DNA of 64,000 nucleotides, taken from assembly GCA_030620095.1 (NCBI GenBank), contig JAUTXW010001318.1, positions 124,001 through 188,000 of the forward strand, in the 5' to 3' direction. Below the pieces are notes generated by a model. It saw only the letters and a program-made list of their open reading frames with translations, searched no databases and was not told the origin of the DNA. Positions 1 to 11,211 of the stretch are shown here, in pieces; positions within the stretch are counted from its first letter, which is position 1; every line of letters begins with the position of its first letter. This DNA comes from Kuschelorhynchus macadamiae (taxonomy: Eukaryota; Arthropoda; Insecta; Coleoptera; Curculionidae). The position numbers and the translations under genes were made by a program.

Positions 1-110
1 TACCTATATGTTAATTATTTAGTTACTTAGTTAGTTAATTAGTTATTATTATGTATGTGTGGGTTAAATCTTGAAAGTAAGTTCTGCTTTTCTCGTTTCC
101 AGAATTAAAT

Positions 111-606
111 GAAATTTGGTATACTTATAAAAAATTGGTGACAGATCAATATTATAGTGCTAAATGGTGAATGTTGTACAGGGTGCGCAAAAAAAATCTA
201 AATAGTAAAAAATCAGATCTGGTTATTGGAATTGACTGAAACTTGGTATACTTATATAAACCCTATTATAATACAATATTATGGTGTCAAATAGTAAATA
301 TTTTATACAGGGTGCTCAAAAAATACTAGACAGTAAAAAACTGTTAAGGTTATTGGAATTGACTGAAATTTGTCGTACGTATAATGTTTATAAACCCGTC
401 GACAATAAATATTATAGTAATTATAAGCTATAGAAGGTGAGTAAAAATATATTATACAAGGTGCGTAAAAAATGTTAAATACAACGAAATAGTTTTCGTT
501 ATCGAAACTAACTGTAATTTGGCATTGATATATAAACCCTAAACCCCATGGCAATAAGATATTATGGTGTCATACAGTGAATGCCTTATACATGGTGCGT
601 AAAAAA
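111..606. repeat. Degenerate ~130-bp tandem repeat, four units
   Basis: Two motifs alternate four times. A GAAATTTGGTATACTTATA-like motif starts at about 111, 238, 365 and 514. An ACAGGGTGCGCAAAAA-like motif starts at about 178, 307, 456 and 590. Unit spacing is roughly 127-149 bp. The units are diverged but in register, so this is an old tandem array. The ACAGGGTG core resembles the terminal motif of mariner-like elements and MITEs elsewhere in the window. No gene is visible. Confidence 0.7.
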
Positions 607-710
607 ATATTGAAAAAAGTATAAAATTTAAAAAAAATTGATGGCTGTTATATGTTATAAAGCCATGTATATGCTTTACTGATGTGAACTTTTTTTACAG
701 ATTTTTTATT

Positions 711-2537
711 ATGTCTTGGTACGAAAAAGATCAAGCATATCTTGCAAAGCTACATGCGGAATATTTGTCTGATCCTGAGAAAGAAGGGGACTTTGACGAT
801 GATGACACTAGTTTGCAAGGCGGATTCGAAGAGGAAGAGGACAACAACATTGAAATGGAGCAAGCAAATATTGAGGAAAAATCAGAGAAGGAAGAGAGAG
901 AAGACCACAACATTGAGATGGAACAAGATATTGAGGAAGAAACCGAGGAGGTTCCAGAAATGAATCATGTCCGACAAAGAGTGCCGCACTTTATTGCCAA
1001 GAACGGAAAAACTAAATGGAGAAAGCATGTAGGAAACCAACGGGTACGAACTCGCCGGGAAAATATTATTAGTGTAAAAATTTCTGGAGTAAAGGGGGAA
1101 GCTCGAAATAAGAATAGTGCATTAGAGATATGGAGTTGTTTTTTCACTGAAGATATGTTACAAAAAATTGTAGTTAACACGAATATTTTTATAGAATTGT
1201 GTGCATACGATACCAATGTCTATAGGTCTACAAAAAAAACTGATCTTCTGGAACTAAGGGCGCTACTAGGACTTTTTTACATAGCTGGAGTAACCAAAAA
1301 TAATCGTAGAAATGCAGAAGATCTCTTTAGGACTAACGGCACAGCTCCAGAAATTTTTAGACTAACAATGTCCCTTCAAAGGTTTAAATTTTTACTTAGA
1401 CACATTCGTTTTGACGATTAGCGAATACGCTTTGAGAGACAAAAACATGACAAATTGGCTCCTATTAGAGAGTTTTTTGATGCTTTTAATTCAAATCTAC
1501 CTAAGCATTTTTCTTTATCAGCATATGCAACAGTGGATGAAAAACTGGAAGCCTTTCGTGGCAGGTGCGGCTTTAGAGTATATATTCCTAATAAACCCAA
1601 TAAATATGGGATAAAGATCTATGCCTTAGTAGACGCTAAGTTCCCTTATACCGCAAAACTAGAGGTTTATGTTGGACAAGAGCCAGCTGGACCGTATAAA
1701 GTTAATACAAGCAATATTGCCCTTGTTCCTCGCCTTTGTGAGCCAATATTTGGTTCTAATAGAAATGTCACAATGGACAATTTTTTTACAAGCTTGAACT
1801 TGGCCGAGCTACTTTTGAACGAACATAAACTCACGATGATCGGCACCATAAGAAAAAATAAACCAGAGCTTCCCCTGCAATTTTCTAACCCTGCGAGGCC
1901 GGAAAAAACCAGTATGTTTGGATTTCAAGAAAAAGCTACCATTGTTTCATACATACCTAGAAAAAACAAAAATGTTATTTTACTGTCAACGATGCACCAT
2001 GACGATGTGCTAGACGAAATTACGGGTAAGCCACAAATCATAATTGATTATAATAACTCTAAAGGAGGTGTAGACCTAGTTGATAAAATATGTGCCGCCT
2101 ACAATTGCGCTCGAGCCACTTGTCGATGGCCTATGGTAATTTTTTATTCGGCAATGAATATAGCCGGAATCAACTCATTTATAATGAATAAATATAAATC
2201 AAATCCTATAGATAAGATTCCTAGAAGACTGTTTTTAGAAGCCCTAGGTACGGAACTCCTAAGTGATCACCTGAAACGTCGGTATTTAAATCAAAGAATT
2301 CCAAGATTAATTAGGTCAAGAATAAAAGGAATTTGCCGAATCGAAGAACCAATTAATCCAGCCCCTAATCCACAGCCTGATCTTCGAGGTCGTTGTTTTT
2401 ACTGTAGCAGTAAAAAGAATCGGCCAACACGATATATTTGTCAAAAATGTAAGAAGTATGTATGCTTAGAACACACCAAATGCATCTGCAATAACTGTTT
2501 ACAGGATGATATTGCCGAAGAAAGTAGCGAAAATTGA
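711..2537 (+). pseudogene. piggyBac-family transposase broken by one in-frame stop
   Basis: A DDE-type cut-and-paste transposase of the piggyBac family (DDE_Tnp_1_7), which targets TTAA. The ATG at 711 is preferred over one at 684 because it lies just after a TTTTTTACAG acceptor-like tract and begins the usual acidic N-terminus (residues ~20-90 rich in D/E). The frame runs to a TAG at 1419-1421, then continues in the same frame to 2537, so one nonsense codon is the only break. The stop falls in a conserved RFDD-K-x-x-R segment where Lys is expected. Catalytic aspartates are visible in LVDAKF, TMDNFF and GGVDLVD. A C-terminal Cys-rich finger (CFYC, CQKC, CLEHTKC, CNNC) ends the protein. About 609 codons, a normal family length. 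TTAA-flanked inverted ends were not located with confidence. Confidence 0.93.
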
Positions 2538-3265
2538 TCGTCTACGTTCGTTTACCTATCAAACATTACTATTTGGAAAAGTTATTTTTTTAATGTTTTA
2601 TGATATTATTAAGGATATGTAATGATATTTTTGATTAAATTTAATGTTTGTATTTTTTTCCACTCCAATATAAGGAAGGGGTGCTTGTATTTTACGTTAA
2701 TTTTTAAACTGCTGTTTGAATTACTATTTGTAATAAAAATTTTTTCATATATATATTTTTTAATAGTTTTAATACATATCAAAAATATCCATAGGATATA
2801 AAGCAATCTTTATCTATATATTTTTTTCTGAATTTTTAAAATTACGGACTGTGAGTCCGACGTTATCCTTCGTGTTCCATCAAGTCACGTTATCTCTGAA
2901 AGGTTAAATATCTGCTTCAATTAATTTAAAGTTAAATATTTTTATTCAGTTGCGAAAAAGCCAAAAAAGATTTTTGTTTGTCAATCTAAACGCAACAAAT
3001 AATCTGAACACATTTAAAAAGTTGCATTGTTCTTATTATTATTACTATTTATTGTTGTATTAATAGAGTTATGTAAAAATTTATTAAGAAACCATTTAGG
3101 GTAGGAATTGTTTATTAACATTTTTAGATTTTCTCTTGTATAGTCTGGATGGCTTATTTTTTGTATTCTATTGCGTAACGCTAATACCAAATTAACTTTC
3201 ATTTTTTGTGTATGATATGAATGAAAATTCATATATCTACCTGAGTATGTGGATTTTGTATACCA
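2538..3265. other. No gene seen; AT-rich flank of piggyBac
   Basis: Only short spurious frames. It presumably holds the 3' flank of the piggyBac copy, but no convincing terminal repeat or target duplication was found. Confidence 0.5.
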
Positions 3266-3267
3266 GT

Positions 3268-4083
3268 CGACTTTAACTATTGATTAGAACCGAAAATAAC
3301 GAAAATAATCATGGACAGGATAAAACAATTCCCTTTCTAAATGTATGTGTTCAAAGGAAGGAAAACGGTACATTAGGACATTCTGTGTATAGAAAACCGA
3401 CGCATACAAATAGATACTTAAACGCAAATTCTCATCACCAACCAGCACAGAAGAAATCGGTTATTAACTCACTAGTATTCAGAGCTATGTCGATTTCTGA
3501 TCAAGATCCTTTAACATCGGAAACATCGAAACTGATCGAGGCTCTCAGAGGGAATGGCTATTGCACTGAAGATTTTACGCGTTCAATTAAAAGATATAGT
3601 AAACCAACTCCGCCAAAGGAAAATGATAAAGAGCCACCATTAGGTAGTGTTGTTCTTCCCCGCATAAATGGCACTACAGACAAAATAGGACGATTACTTC
3701 GGCGGTCCAACATACGTACAATCTTCAATACACATAAGAAGATTGGACAATGCTTGCGATCCCCGAAAGATATTGTTCCTTTTCAGACAGAAGGAGTATA
3801 TAAAATTCCTTGCTCCTGTGGGGAAGTGTATGTGGGAGAAACGGGACGCTTAATATCAACTAGACTTAAGGAACATGAACGATGTATTAAAAAGAAACAA
3901 ATTGTTCAATCTGCTGTAGCTGAACACCAGCATAACACTGGCCATTTCATGAATGTAAAGGAAACCAAGGTTCTAGCATCGGTTCCAGGTTTTTATAAAC
4001 GAAAAGTTGAAGAATATATTGAAATATTTAAACATACAAAAAATTTCAATAGAGACACGGGTTACGGCCTACATCACACGTGA
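3268..4083 (+). pseudogene. Penelope-like element A, 5'-truncated: RT tail plus GIY-YIG endonuclease
   Basis: PLEs are retroelements encoding a reverse transcriptase followed by a GIY-YIG nuclease. This copy keeps only the end of the RT (PFLNVCVQRKENG, YRKPTHTNRYLNA) and the complete linker and nuclease. The nuclease core lies around residues 172-200 of the open frame: GVYKIPCSCG, then VYVGETGR, then TRLKEHERC, with the catalytic GIY- and YIG-type motifs and the following Arg. There is no ATG at the left end and the frame opens abruptly, so the copy is 5'-truncated, as is usual for PLEs. The open frame of about 267 codons has no stops, suggesting a fairly young copy. A related, more damaged copy lies at 31270-32640. 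The untranslated end after 4083 carries a hammerhead ribozyme. Confidence 0.9.
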
Positions 4084-4250
4084 AAACCGATCTTAACACA
4101 GGGTCACGGTTCGGCGAGCACAAGTCGGGTATAAAAGCCCGCCTGAATCTCTCTGAGCTCATTCAGTGTTCAGATCTCGTGGAGTAAAGATCCCTGAAGA
4201 TGCCTCGTGCAATCGAAGGCGAAACGTCGGATAGTAATTCCAATTTGACA
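4084..4250 (+). other. PLE-A 3' untranslated terminal region (pLTR-like)
   Basis: The sequence after the PLE stop codon is clearly shared with 32620-32757 downstream of PLE copy A2 (ACACAGGGTCACG, AAGTCGGGTATAAAAGCCC, GAGCTCATTCAGTG). It contains a TATAAAA box near 4130 and ends in the hammerhead motif, as in PLE pseudo-LTRs. The TATAAAA may be a promoter element for a downstream-reading transcript. Confidence 0.6.
4186..4235 (+). ncRNA. Type I minimal hammerhead ribozyme of PLE-A
   Basis: Core box CTGAAGA (CUGANGA consensus) is at 4194-4200. Stem II is GCCT/AGGC around an 11-nt loop, 4202-4220. The GAAA box is at 4221-4224. Stem III is the minimal loopless A-C/G-U at 4224-4227, with cleavage expected after C4228 (GUC). 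Stem I is ATCC/GGAT, 4190-4193 with 4229-4232. Every invariant core base I can check is present. Hammerheads are an established feature of PLE terminal repeats. Activity is inferred; minimal stem III forms often need dimerisation. Confidence 0.75.
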
Positions 4251-4920
4251 CGGTCTAATCCCAAGAACCATGATTTCTTAATTGACCAAAGCCGTGAAAG
4301 CTTCCGTTCTATGAGAAGTATATCTATTTGTTCCGCCCTTGTAAAACTTGCTATTTTAAAGTGATTACAAAGAACTTTTAGTCTACGCCAATAGAGACAC
4401 GAAATAAAGCACGAGAATTTACAAAAAGTGCAACAATGTGCCAAGCCCACAAGTGATAAAAGTTACTTGTCAAAATTCAATTGTTTTTAAAAACCATAGC
4501 AACCTCTGTCAAGTTTAATATGATTATTTTAATTTTAGCACAATTTTGTTTATAGGTAGTTACCACGCTAGGTTAAGTTATCATTAACTTAACTTTCATA
4601 AACAACTGCAAAATTGTTTGCAACTGTTTTTATGATGTTAATATTTATCCAAAGCGAAAAACAGTCAGTTGACCCGTTATGGTACAGGGTCTGATCAAAA
4701 CTTGAAAAATCGATTTGCGAAAAACACATTTATTTTTAAAACTCGGAACATTTTCTTTTTTGACATTTTGTTGGAATAAAGAGTAAATAGCCGTGATTGT
4801 TTTTATCCTGGCCTACTCCGTTTTTTACTGGCTTTATTTGGAAAACTATACATTTTAGATATAGGTTTTATTATATAAAAGTTGTTTAGAATTGTTAAGA
4901 GAGTTCAAAAAACATAAAAT
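4251..4920. other. No gene seen
   Basis: AT-rich DNA between the PLE end and the left arm of the mariner-like element. A short palindromic stretch (AAGTTATCATTAACTT) sits near 4574. Nothing else was recognised. Confidence 0.5.
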
Positions 4921-5619
4921 ATATAGGGTGTTCCATTTAAAATAACGAAGTCGCGGTCATTTCCCGGGAAACCTGAAACGATATTAAATTGTTTTTATGT
5001 TACGAATTTTCACAATATTCGACCCTATCAACTCAACAAATTCCATATTTTTATCTCTAGCCATTTTCAAATGGCGCCCTGAGTAGTTTCATTGTCACCC
5101 GGTATATTTGCGTTGCCGCTTCTACCTAAAACCTGTAACAACATCCCCATTTTAAATGGAACACCCAGTATATTTTCAATTTTCAGATTTTGTATCATTT
5201 TTAAGCAACTTTGATAAATATGATTATTTGTAGACGTATTTGAGGTTTAATTAATTTTCCATTTTTTTAAAGAACTCTATAACAATTTTCAGCTGAAAAT
5301 TGGATTACAGTATAACAATACCTTTGGGTATTTGATGTTTTGGTCATATCTTAATTGAAGCATACAGAGTGATCCAGAAATAAAAGTTTGTAGGTAACGT
5401 ATAAAAGTGTCTAGAAATCGATTTTTTGAAATGGGACAGTCTACTTGTTAAAAAGGTCATAAAAGAAACTTTTTAGCAAGGTATACTTTGCCTATACTGA
5501 CCTCTTCAAGTTTTCGATTTATAAGCATTTCTTTTTGAAATTTCATTAAACTGGTACTTTCAACAACAGTTTGGTAATCTTCAAGTGAAAGGTTATTTGT
5601 GAACTCTTCGACCATTGTT

Positions 5620-6155
5620 ATTAAAAATGTCTAGATACTTTCTATAACCGCGTTTTTCGTCGTATTTTAGGTACCTAATTTGATTATTTATTAGCAAACA
5701 AAACACATTAAAATGGGGATTTTCATTGACCAATCAATGACGATGATGTCGATCAGAAATACCTTCTCTCGAAAATGTATGGGTCCATATAATTTTGCTT
5801 CAAAAATTTAGATCGGCCTGTGTACGTGTTAGTAACCTTTCGCAAATCTCTACTCTTTGCGGATGATCTTGAGGCCAGAGGGCTTGAACCCGGGTAAACT
5901 GGTAATTATGCATAATATATATTTTCCAAAATTCTTTGTATGGATGGAAATGTTATGACCAAATCTTCTTCGGAGCTACGTATGAAAGAGTGGGGATTTG
6001 CATAAAAGTATATCAAAAGGTTAATTTCGTTTCCTTCATTAGAAGTCACTGGTCTACGCAAATTTCTTAGTACTTTTAAAGTTGAACCAAAATCTCTAAA
6101 ATTGTTCTGGATTCGAATACATTTCTTAATATTCATTTCAGGTAAATATGGATAC
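5620..6155 (-). pseudogene. Mariner-like transposase, main part (decayed)
   Basis: Minus-strand remains of an IS630/Tc1/mariner-type DDE transposase. A helix-turn-helix region reads SSEEDL then SIQRILE. After a frameshift near 5915 comes RVQALWPQDHPQRVEICERL, and a later ENPH segment near 5715. These match the order of motifs in the second copy at 35363-36432. Stops and frameshifts make it non-coding. The protein N-terminus is not here; it lies at 14476-14565 beyond the inserted LINE. Confidence 0.75.
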
Positions 6156-6235
6156 ATTTCTTCAGCGGTCTGAAAAGCGCAATACAGTTGGTCTTGCTAG
6201 TTGGGTTATATCTGAACTACAGAACTTATTAAATG

Positions 6236-6709
6236 TTAAAATATTTTTAAGTGAAATAAACAACGTTCACTTTGCTGGACGAAATTCCAAATTACCTTTA
6301 ATATTAGAACACCATACCTGACGAAGATTACTATTTTCAAAAACGTTTACGAACTTAAAAACCAAGGGATTTATATAAACAACGATTTAACTAAGAAAGA
6401 TCGTGAAATAACAGAATGTTGGTCTCACATCTAAAGGAAGCCAAACAAAGAAAGCTGGTTGCCCGATTAAGAAACAACAAGTTACATGTAGGTGAAGAAT
6501 GTTTCACGTACGAGCAACTGATAAACAAGCAAAATTAATTATCCGGCGACGAAGAATTTTTTGGTGTCTCTCTGCTTAGGAAGTCACTAAGTACTCCGGC
6601 TACCCCTACTAGCCAACCCCACGAGACTGCCACGATCGTTGCCGACGATTCTGCTGCTGCAGGAGGTGAGACACTCGTGCCTGCTTTGATTCCAGTGACA
6701 GCCCCGGCC
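6236..6709 (+). pseudogene. LINE ORF1p fragment, upstream part (continues at 11212)
   Basis: A decayed RNA-binding ORF1 protein. Segments recognisable by comparison with the intact ORF1 at 21327 are KIFLSEINNV, then NNDLTKKDREIT, then EAKQRKLVARLRNNKLHVG. At least two frame changes and stops separate them. The last stretch (around 6440-6709) runs through ...VPALIPVTAPA and is cut by the MULE at 6710. The frame resumes exactly at 11212 (TSILGCVGSQS...) and ends at a stop at 11350-11352, showing that the MULE inserted into ORF1. Confidence 0.7.
6701..6709. repeat. MULE target-site duplication, left copy
   Basis: GCCCCGGCC is found here and again at 11203-11211, directly outside the two MULE TIRs. 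Nine base pairs is the usual Mutator-type duplication length. Confidence 0.95.
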
Positions 6710-6891
6710 GCATTTTCGAATGTTACAGACGCGTCCGCAATTTCCGTGTTACCCGAAGAGGGCTTGCAAAGTTACAGACGATTTAGGCGGACTGGTCTGT
6801 AACATTTGCGACTAAATTCAGCAGCGTCATAAGTAGTATATCCGACCTTGATTTAATAGTTTATTTACCATTGTACAGTTGAGAAAGCAAC

Positions 6892-9800
6892 ATGGATGAT
6901 ACATTTTTAAATCGTTTACCTCAAAATTATGAATACAAAATCATGGAAAGAAATATAATTAAAATGCAGTTGAAAACAGGAGATGAAATTGAGGTGAGTT
7001 GTATTAATTAGGGATCGTATTATTATACTAGTATGTGTGAAGCTAGTCTCCTCCAATTTCAAGAATATCTCGCTCGTGATCGAGAACGTAGAACCTTCTG
7101 GATCTTAGCCTCCGATTTATACTCGTAAAATTTACATTTGCAACTCAATATTATGTGATTTTTTGGTATATACAGGGTGATTCAAAGTGGATGGACTATT
7201 AAAATTATATGGAGAACGGCAAAACTGATTGATCTGAAATTTGGCAACGTGCCCTACGAGTAAAAGATCTATGTTTTTAAAATATTTTGGTTAATGCAGT
7301 ATTGCCACTTCTATGCAAATTTGGCAACATTTTCACTATTTTAAATGGAACCCCCAACTTTTAATATTTTTTTTTCGAATCCTTATTTTAATAAAAGTAG
7401 ATTTGTATAGCATATATCCTATCTCTGTCTCTTATGGTTGTTGAGATATTAATAATTTTAGAAAAAATTTCTGCAAAAATTATACTTTAAAAGCAGGTAA
7501 AATTTTCGACCTTTTGATATATCACATTCGTATACCCATCAAAATTTGTTTTGGTACCTATTATAACAATTTAACAAAAAAAAATTATATTAATATTTAA
7601 ATTTTAAAATTAATCAAACGCTTTCCTTGTTCTAAAGTAGCAGGGATTTTGAGCGTTGATAAGAGGATAAAATAACACATACAAACTTGACTGAATCTTG
7701 CTTATTCTCGATATTATTATTTATCAAATTAAAATATTATATGATTTTTTTTTAAATAAGTTGTAATAACACCAAAACAACTCTAGATGGGTATAGGAAT
7801 GTGATATATCAAAATATTGGAAATTTGACGTGCTTTTAAATTCAATAATAAAAACATACCCATTCTATTTAAGAAAGGAGAGTTTTTGCATATTTTCTAT
7901 CCTTCGCATTCAATATTTTTTTAAAGATACCCTGTATAATATTTTTAGAATTCGACAACATATTTGTAAAGCGATAAGTATTTTCTAGTTAAAACTAAAA
8001 TTACACTTTTTAATTTAGCACGTCCTCCGAGATATTAATATTTTTCTAAGTACCATTTTTGCAGAAATTTTCTTTAAAATTATTAATATCTCAACAACCA
8101 TAAGAGACAGAGAGAGAGAGACACCAGTCATTGTATATTCATAATAAATAATCGTGCCAGATCCCGTCAACATCCGGTTAAGAGTTTTGCATTGAATAAT
8201 GTATTTTTTTAGAAATGGCTACTAATTTTGCAAAGCTCAACTAAAGAAACATGGCGTATAACAAAAACCTTTAAGATATCAGCTGATGCTCCAAGGAATC
8301 TCTTCAAGCGGTTATATCATTGCCATTTTAATAGTCATAGGCGAAAAACAACTTTGAATAAAAGAGAGAAAAAATCTAAAAATATAGACTGTCCAGCAAA
8401 ATTGAATATTACCATTCAGCGATATATCGCTAATTCAAGATCCAAAAATCCTGTAGACGAGGAATGGCCTTGTATTGTGAAATTTATAAATGAACACAAT
8501 CATCGTCTTGATGTAGCAGAAGCTCTCAGAGAGCGACCTATTGGTCCAGAAGCAAAAACTTCGTTATTAAAGTTATTTGAATGTGGACACACCGCAGCTT
8601 CACCCTACCATACATTTTGCTCACTTAAAATGGAGGAACTTGGTGATGATTACGAAAAATATGTGTATGACCGACATTATTTCCCCACAAAAAGTGATGT
8701 GGGCTCATTGTGGAAAAATCATTTTAAAAGTCACTATGGAGAGAGAAGTGGGGAAGATATGATGCAAAAATTACAAGATTTACTTTCACAGCATGAACAC
8801 AGTAATGGAATCAAATCCAAAATTGTAACTAGTGGTAAAAATTATGCAGTGTCCTTATGTACACCAATAATGCAAAGAGCTCTTACCCTACCTCAAGCTT
8901 CTGAAGTTATTTTCGTGGATGCCACAGGAAACTGTGACACTCAAGACCATAAAGTATATTTTTTCCTAACACAATCAGCAGCGGGTGGAATACCAATCGG
9001 ATGTATTTTGAGCAGTAGTCAAAAAGCTGATATATTTAGTGCGGCTGTGAGCGCACTAATCGAAATTTTCCCTGTGAAAATTCAACCAACAGCAATTTTA
9101 ACAGATGATGATCTTAGTGAAAGAAATGTGCTACAAAAAAATTGGCCAAATTCTAAATTGCTCTTGTGCACATTTCATTGTCTTAAAGCTTGTTGGCGAT
9201 GGTTAACAATGACAAAGAATAGCGTACCCAAAGATAAAACCCAGACTTACTATAAACTATTTCGTGATATTTTATATTCCAAAAGCGATGATCAACTCGC
9301 AAAGGCAAAAATAATTCGATACCCATTGTGTTCATAACAAATATAAAAATTACGTTAATAATATGATGTCTAAAATTGAGAGTTGGTGCCTTTTGTATAG
9401 AAAAAATTTAATTCTAAGGGGAACAGATACAAATAATTACAGCGAGGTGATGTTTCGCCTCCTCAAAGACATTCCACTAGAACGCACCAAAGCTTTTAAC
9501 TTGCCTCAGTTAACAGACTTCATAGTTACAAGTTTTGAGATGTATTATAAGCAACGCATTCTTGACCTACTGCTTAAAAGAGAATCTAAGACTGTTTACA
9601 ATCGATACTTTAAGCTGTTCCAATTTGATTCAAGCGTATCTGTAGCTGAGACTGGAAATATGGAATACAAAATTCAAAGTTCGAAAGATGCTCAGATATT
9701 TTATTATGTTGATATGTCAATCTGTAAATGCACTTGTCCAGTAGGCTATAACGGAAAATACTGCAAGCATCAGGCATTTGTTGTAAAAAAATATGGCATA

Positions 9801-10451
9801 TTAAACAGTATTAATACTTTATCTGTGATGACTAAAAGTCAATTATATGAAATTGCTACAGGAAAGAAGCTAGATTCCAATTTATTTTTGCCATTATTGC
9901 ATATCGGTAATAATTCCAACGTTGTAGAACCATTAGGCAACAATCGAAGTGAGGTCGATATTGCTGAAAATTCTATGAACGAGAATCAGTCCGAAAACAC
10001 ACAAATGCCTTCTAGTGAAGAGCTAGAAGCTCTAAAATTAGAATGGGAAAACCACACCAGAGAAATTATGAACAATTTAGAGGAAGATCCAGCGCAGTTT
10101 TATCCAGCGATTCGGGCGTACTTAGATAATAAAATCAAATATGCATCCAATAACAATGCCTTGTTGACTGGGTTGCATACCGCATTCAAATATAAATGCA
10201 TAGCATCAAAAATCAAAAGAAGAGGCAAGTTAGGTATTCAGCGAAAAGGAAAACCAATCAGTGTTCAACCTACCTCTATAGGACGAAGAAAAGTAGCAAT
10301 GGGCGGGAAGCGAAGACAAATCGGTAGAACATCACTAGCTCGATCACAAGAAAGTGGAAACACTAGTAGAAAACTGCTTAGGGCCCCTCACTCTTTAACC
10401 CTATGTGTAGAAAAGAACGTTGGACTGGGTTCAAATAAATTAAGAAAATAA
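6892..10451 (+). pseudogene. MULE transposase, two exons, one frameshift
   Basis: Exon 1 is 6892-6993 (34 codons, MDDTFLNRL..., ending GAG at a GTGAGT donor). The phase-0 intron is 6994-8212, ending TTTTTTTAG. Exon 2 starts KWLLILQSS at 8213. The N-terminal domain has a WRKY/GCM1-like Zn pattern (YHC, DCPAK, EHNHR). The MULE catalytic region follows, with FVDATGNCD (Asp codon near 8918), TDDDLSERN near 9100 and the CTFHC motif near 9171. After a frameshift between about 9318 and 9340 the frame continues from KYKNYVNNMMSKIESW to a SWIM zinc finger (CKCTCP...YCKH, about 9724-9770) and a basic C-terminus. About 770 codons in all. Such proteins bind the TIRs and catalyse cut-and-paste transposition. 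Only the frameshift prevents a full product; a sequencing error there is possible. Confidence 0.88.
7172..8120. repeat. Fold-back/inverted-repeat element inside the MULE intron
   Basis: Nested inverted repeats. CTGTCTCTTATGGTTGTTGA at 7425 onward pairs with its complement at about 8076-8110. TTTTGATATATCACATTC and TACCCATC at 7512-7540 pair with 7785-7815. ACAGGGTGATTC marks the left side near 7174, and an inverted ACCCTGTAT sits near 7930. The bulk of the 1219-bp intron is this element, so the intron was probably short before it arrived. No coding capacity. Confidence 0.7.
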
Positions 10452-11174
10452 GTTACATTTAATTTTTGTTTTATTGCTATTTGATTCGGCTTGTTTTTAT
10501 TCCTTCTTATAAACCAGAGTACATTTTTGTGTTATAATTTGAGTTGTTACATAATAAACGAGAGATAATTTTGAGTTTTAATTTGTGTAGGCAAAAAATA
10601 AGTAGTAAAGAGTAGCCATACTGTGTTCCACGAATATAAGCATTAAATTTTAGTTCATAAGCTTGCGAAACAGGAATCTCAATTAACGTATTTTTGATTA
10701 GTTTGATGATAGAAAACACTCAAATTCATCCTGTAGAAAAATCCGCAATTTGGATTCGCATTTTGCAAGCTTATGAACTAAGATTTACTGCACAGACTCG
10801 TGGAACCCAAATTAGGTAAAGGTTATCAATGTTATCATTCTGTTGAGCCCTACCCCACGATTTGGTAGTTAATTGGTAGTTACAAAAATGTTAAAAGTAT
10901 GTATAATTGCATGCTTCATTGTCATGAAAAGTGTAAGAAAAAATAAAGGATTCAAATTATACCACAGATTACTAGTTTGAGTAATCTGTGATTATACATT
11001 CTGCTTTAAGCGCCGATTTTAATAAAAATGCACACGAGAAAAAATTTAAAAGGACATTATGAATTATTATCTCATATCGCGTCAAAGCAAAAGTGAAATG
11101 TTACAGACAAGTTCCAACGACTCGTCGGTAACATAGCTTATTTATAATCGTGTTTTACGAAAATTGACGAGCGA
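10452..11174. other. MULE 3' non-coding region with hairpins
   Basis: No gene. Contains a long imperfect hairpin: 10623-10672 pairs with 10757-10808 (shared core AGTTCATAAGCTTGC). A short perfect hairpin, CACAGATTACT/AGTAATCTGTG, lies at 10963-10990. The left part follows the transposase stop and has AT-rich, poly(A)-signal-like stretches. Confidence 0.6.
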
Positions 11175-11202
11175 CGGACGCGTCTGTAACATTCGAAAAT
11201 GC

Positions 11203-11211
11203 GCCCCGGCC
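11203..11211. repeat. MULE target-site duplication, right copy
   Basis: GCCCCGGCC, identical to 6701-6709, immediately followed by the continuation of LINE ORF1. Confidence 0.95.

Larger units (their letters stand above)
6710..11202 (+). mobile_element. Complete MULE (Mutator-like) DNA transposon, 4493 bp
   Basis: Bounded by perfect 28-bp terminal inverted repeats at 6710-6737 and 11175-11202 (outer end GCATTTTCGAATG, inner end GACGCGTCCG) and by a 9-bp target duplication. It encodes a two-exon transposase (6892-10451) with a single frameshift. GTTACAGAC recurs in the ends at 6722, 6771, 6795 (inverted), 11100 and 11182 (inverted), as expected for transposase-binding sites. It lies within LINE ORF1. 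Perfect TIRs and a perfect target duplication point to fairly recent insertion. Confidence 0.95.

Noticed and set aside
111..606. Possible CRISPR-like array from regularly spaced repeats
   Set aside because: Units are diverged, with no identical short repeats, no unique spacers and no cas genes; the genome is eukaryotic.
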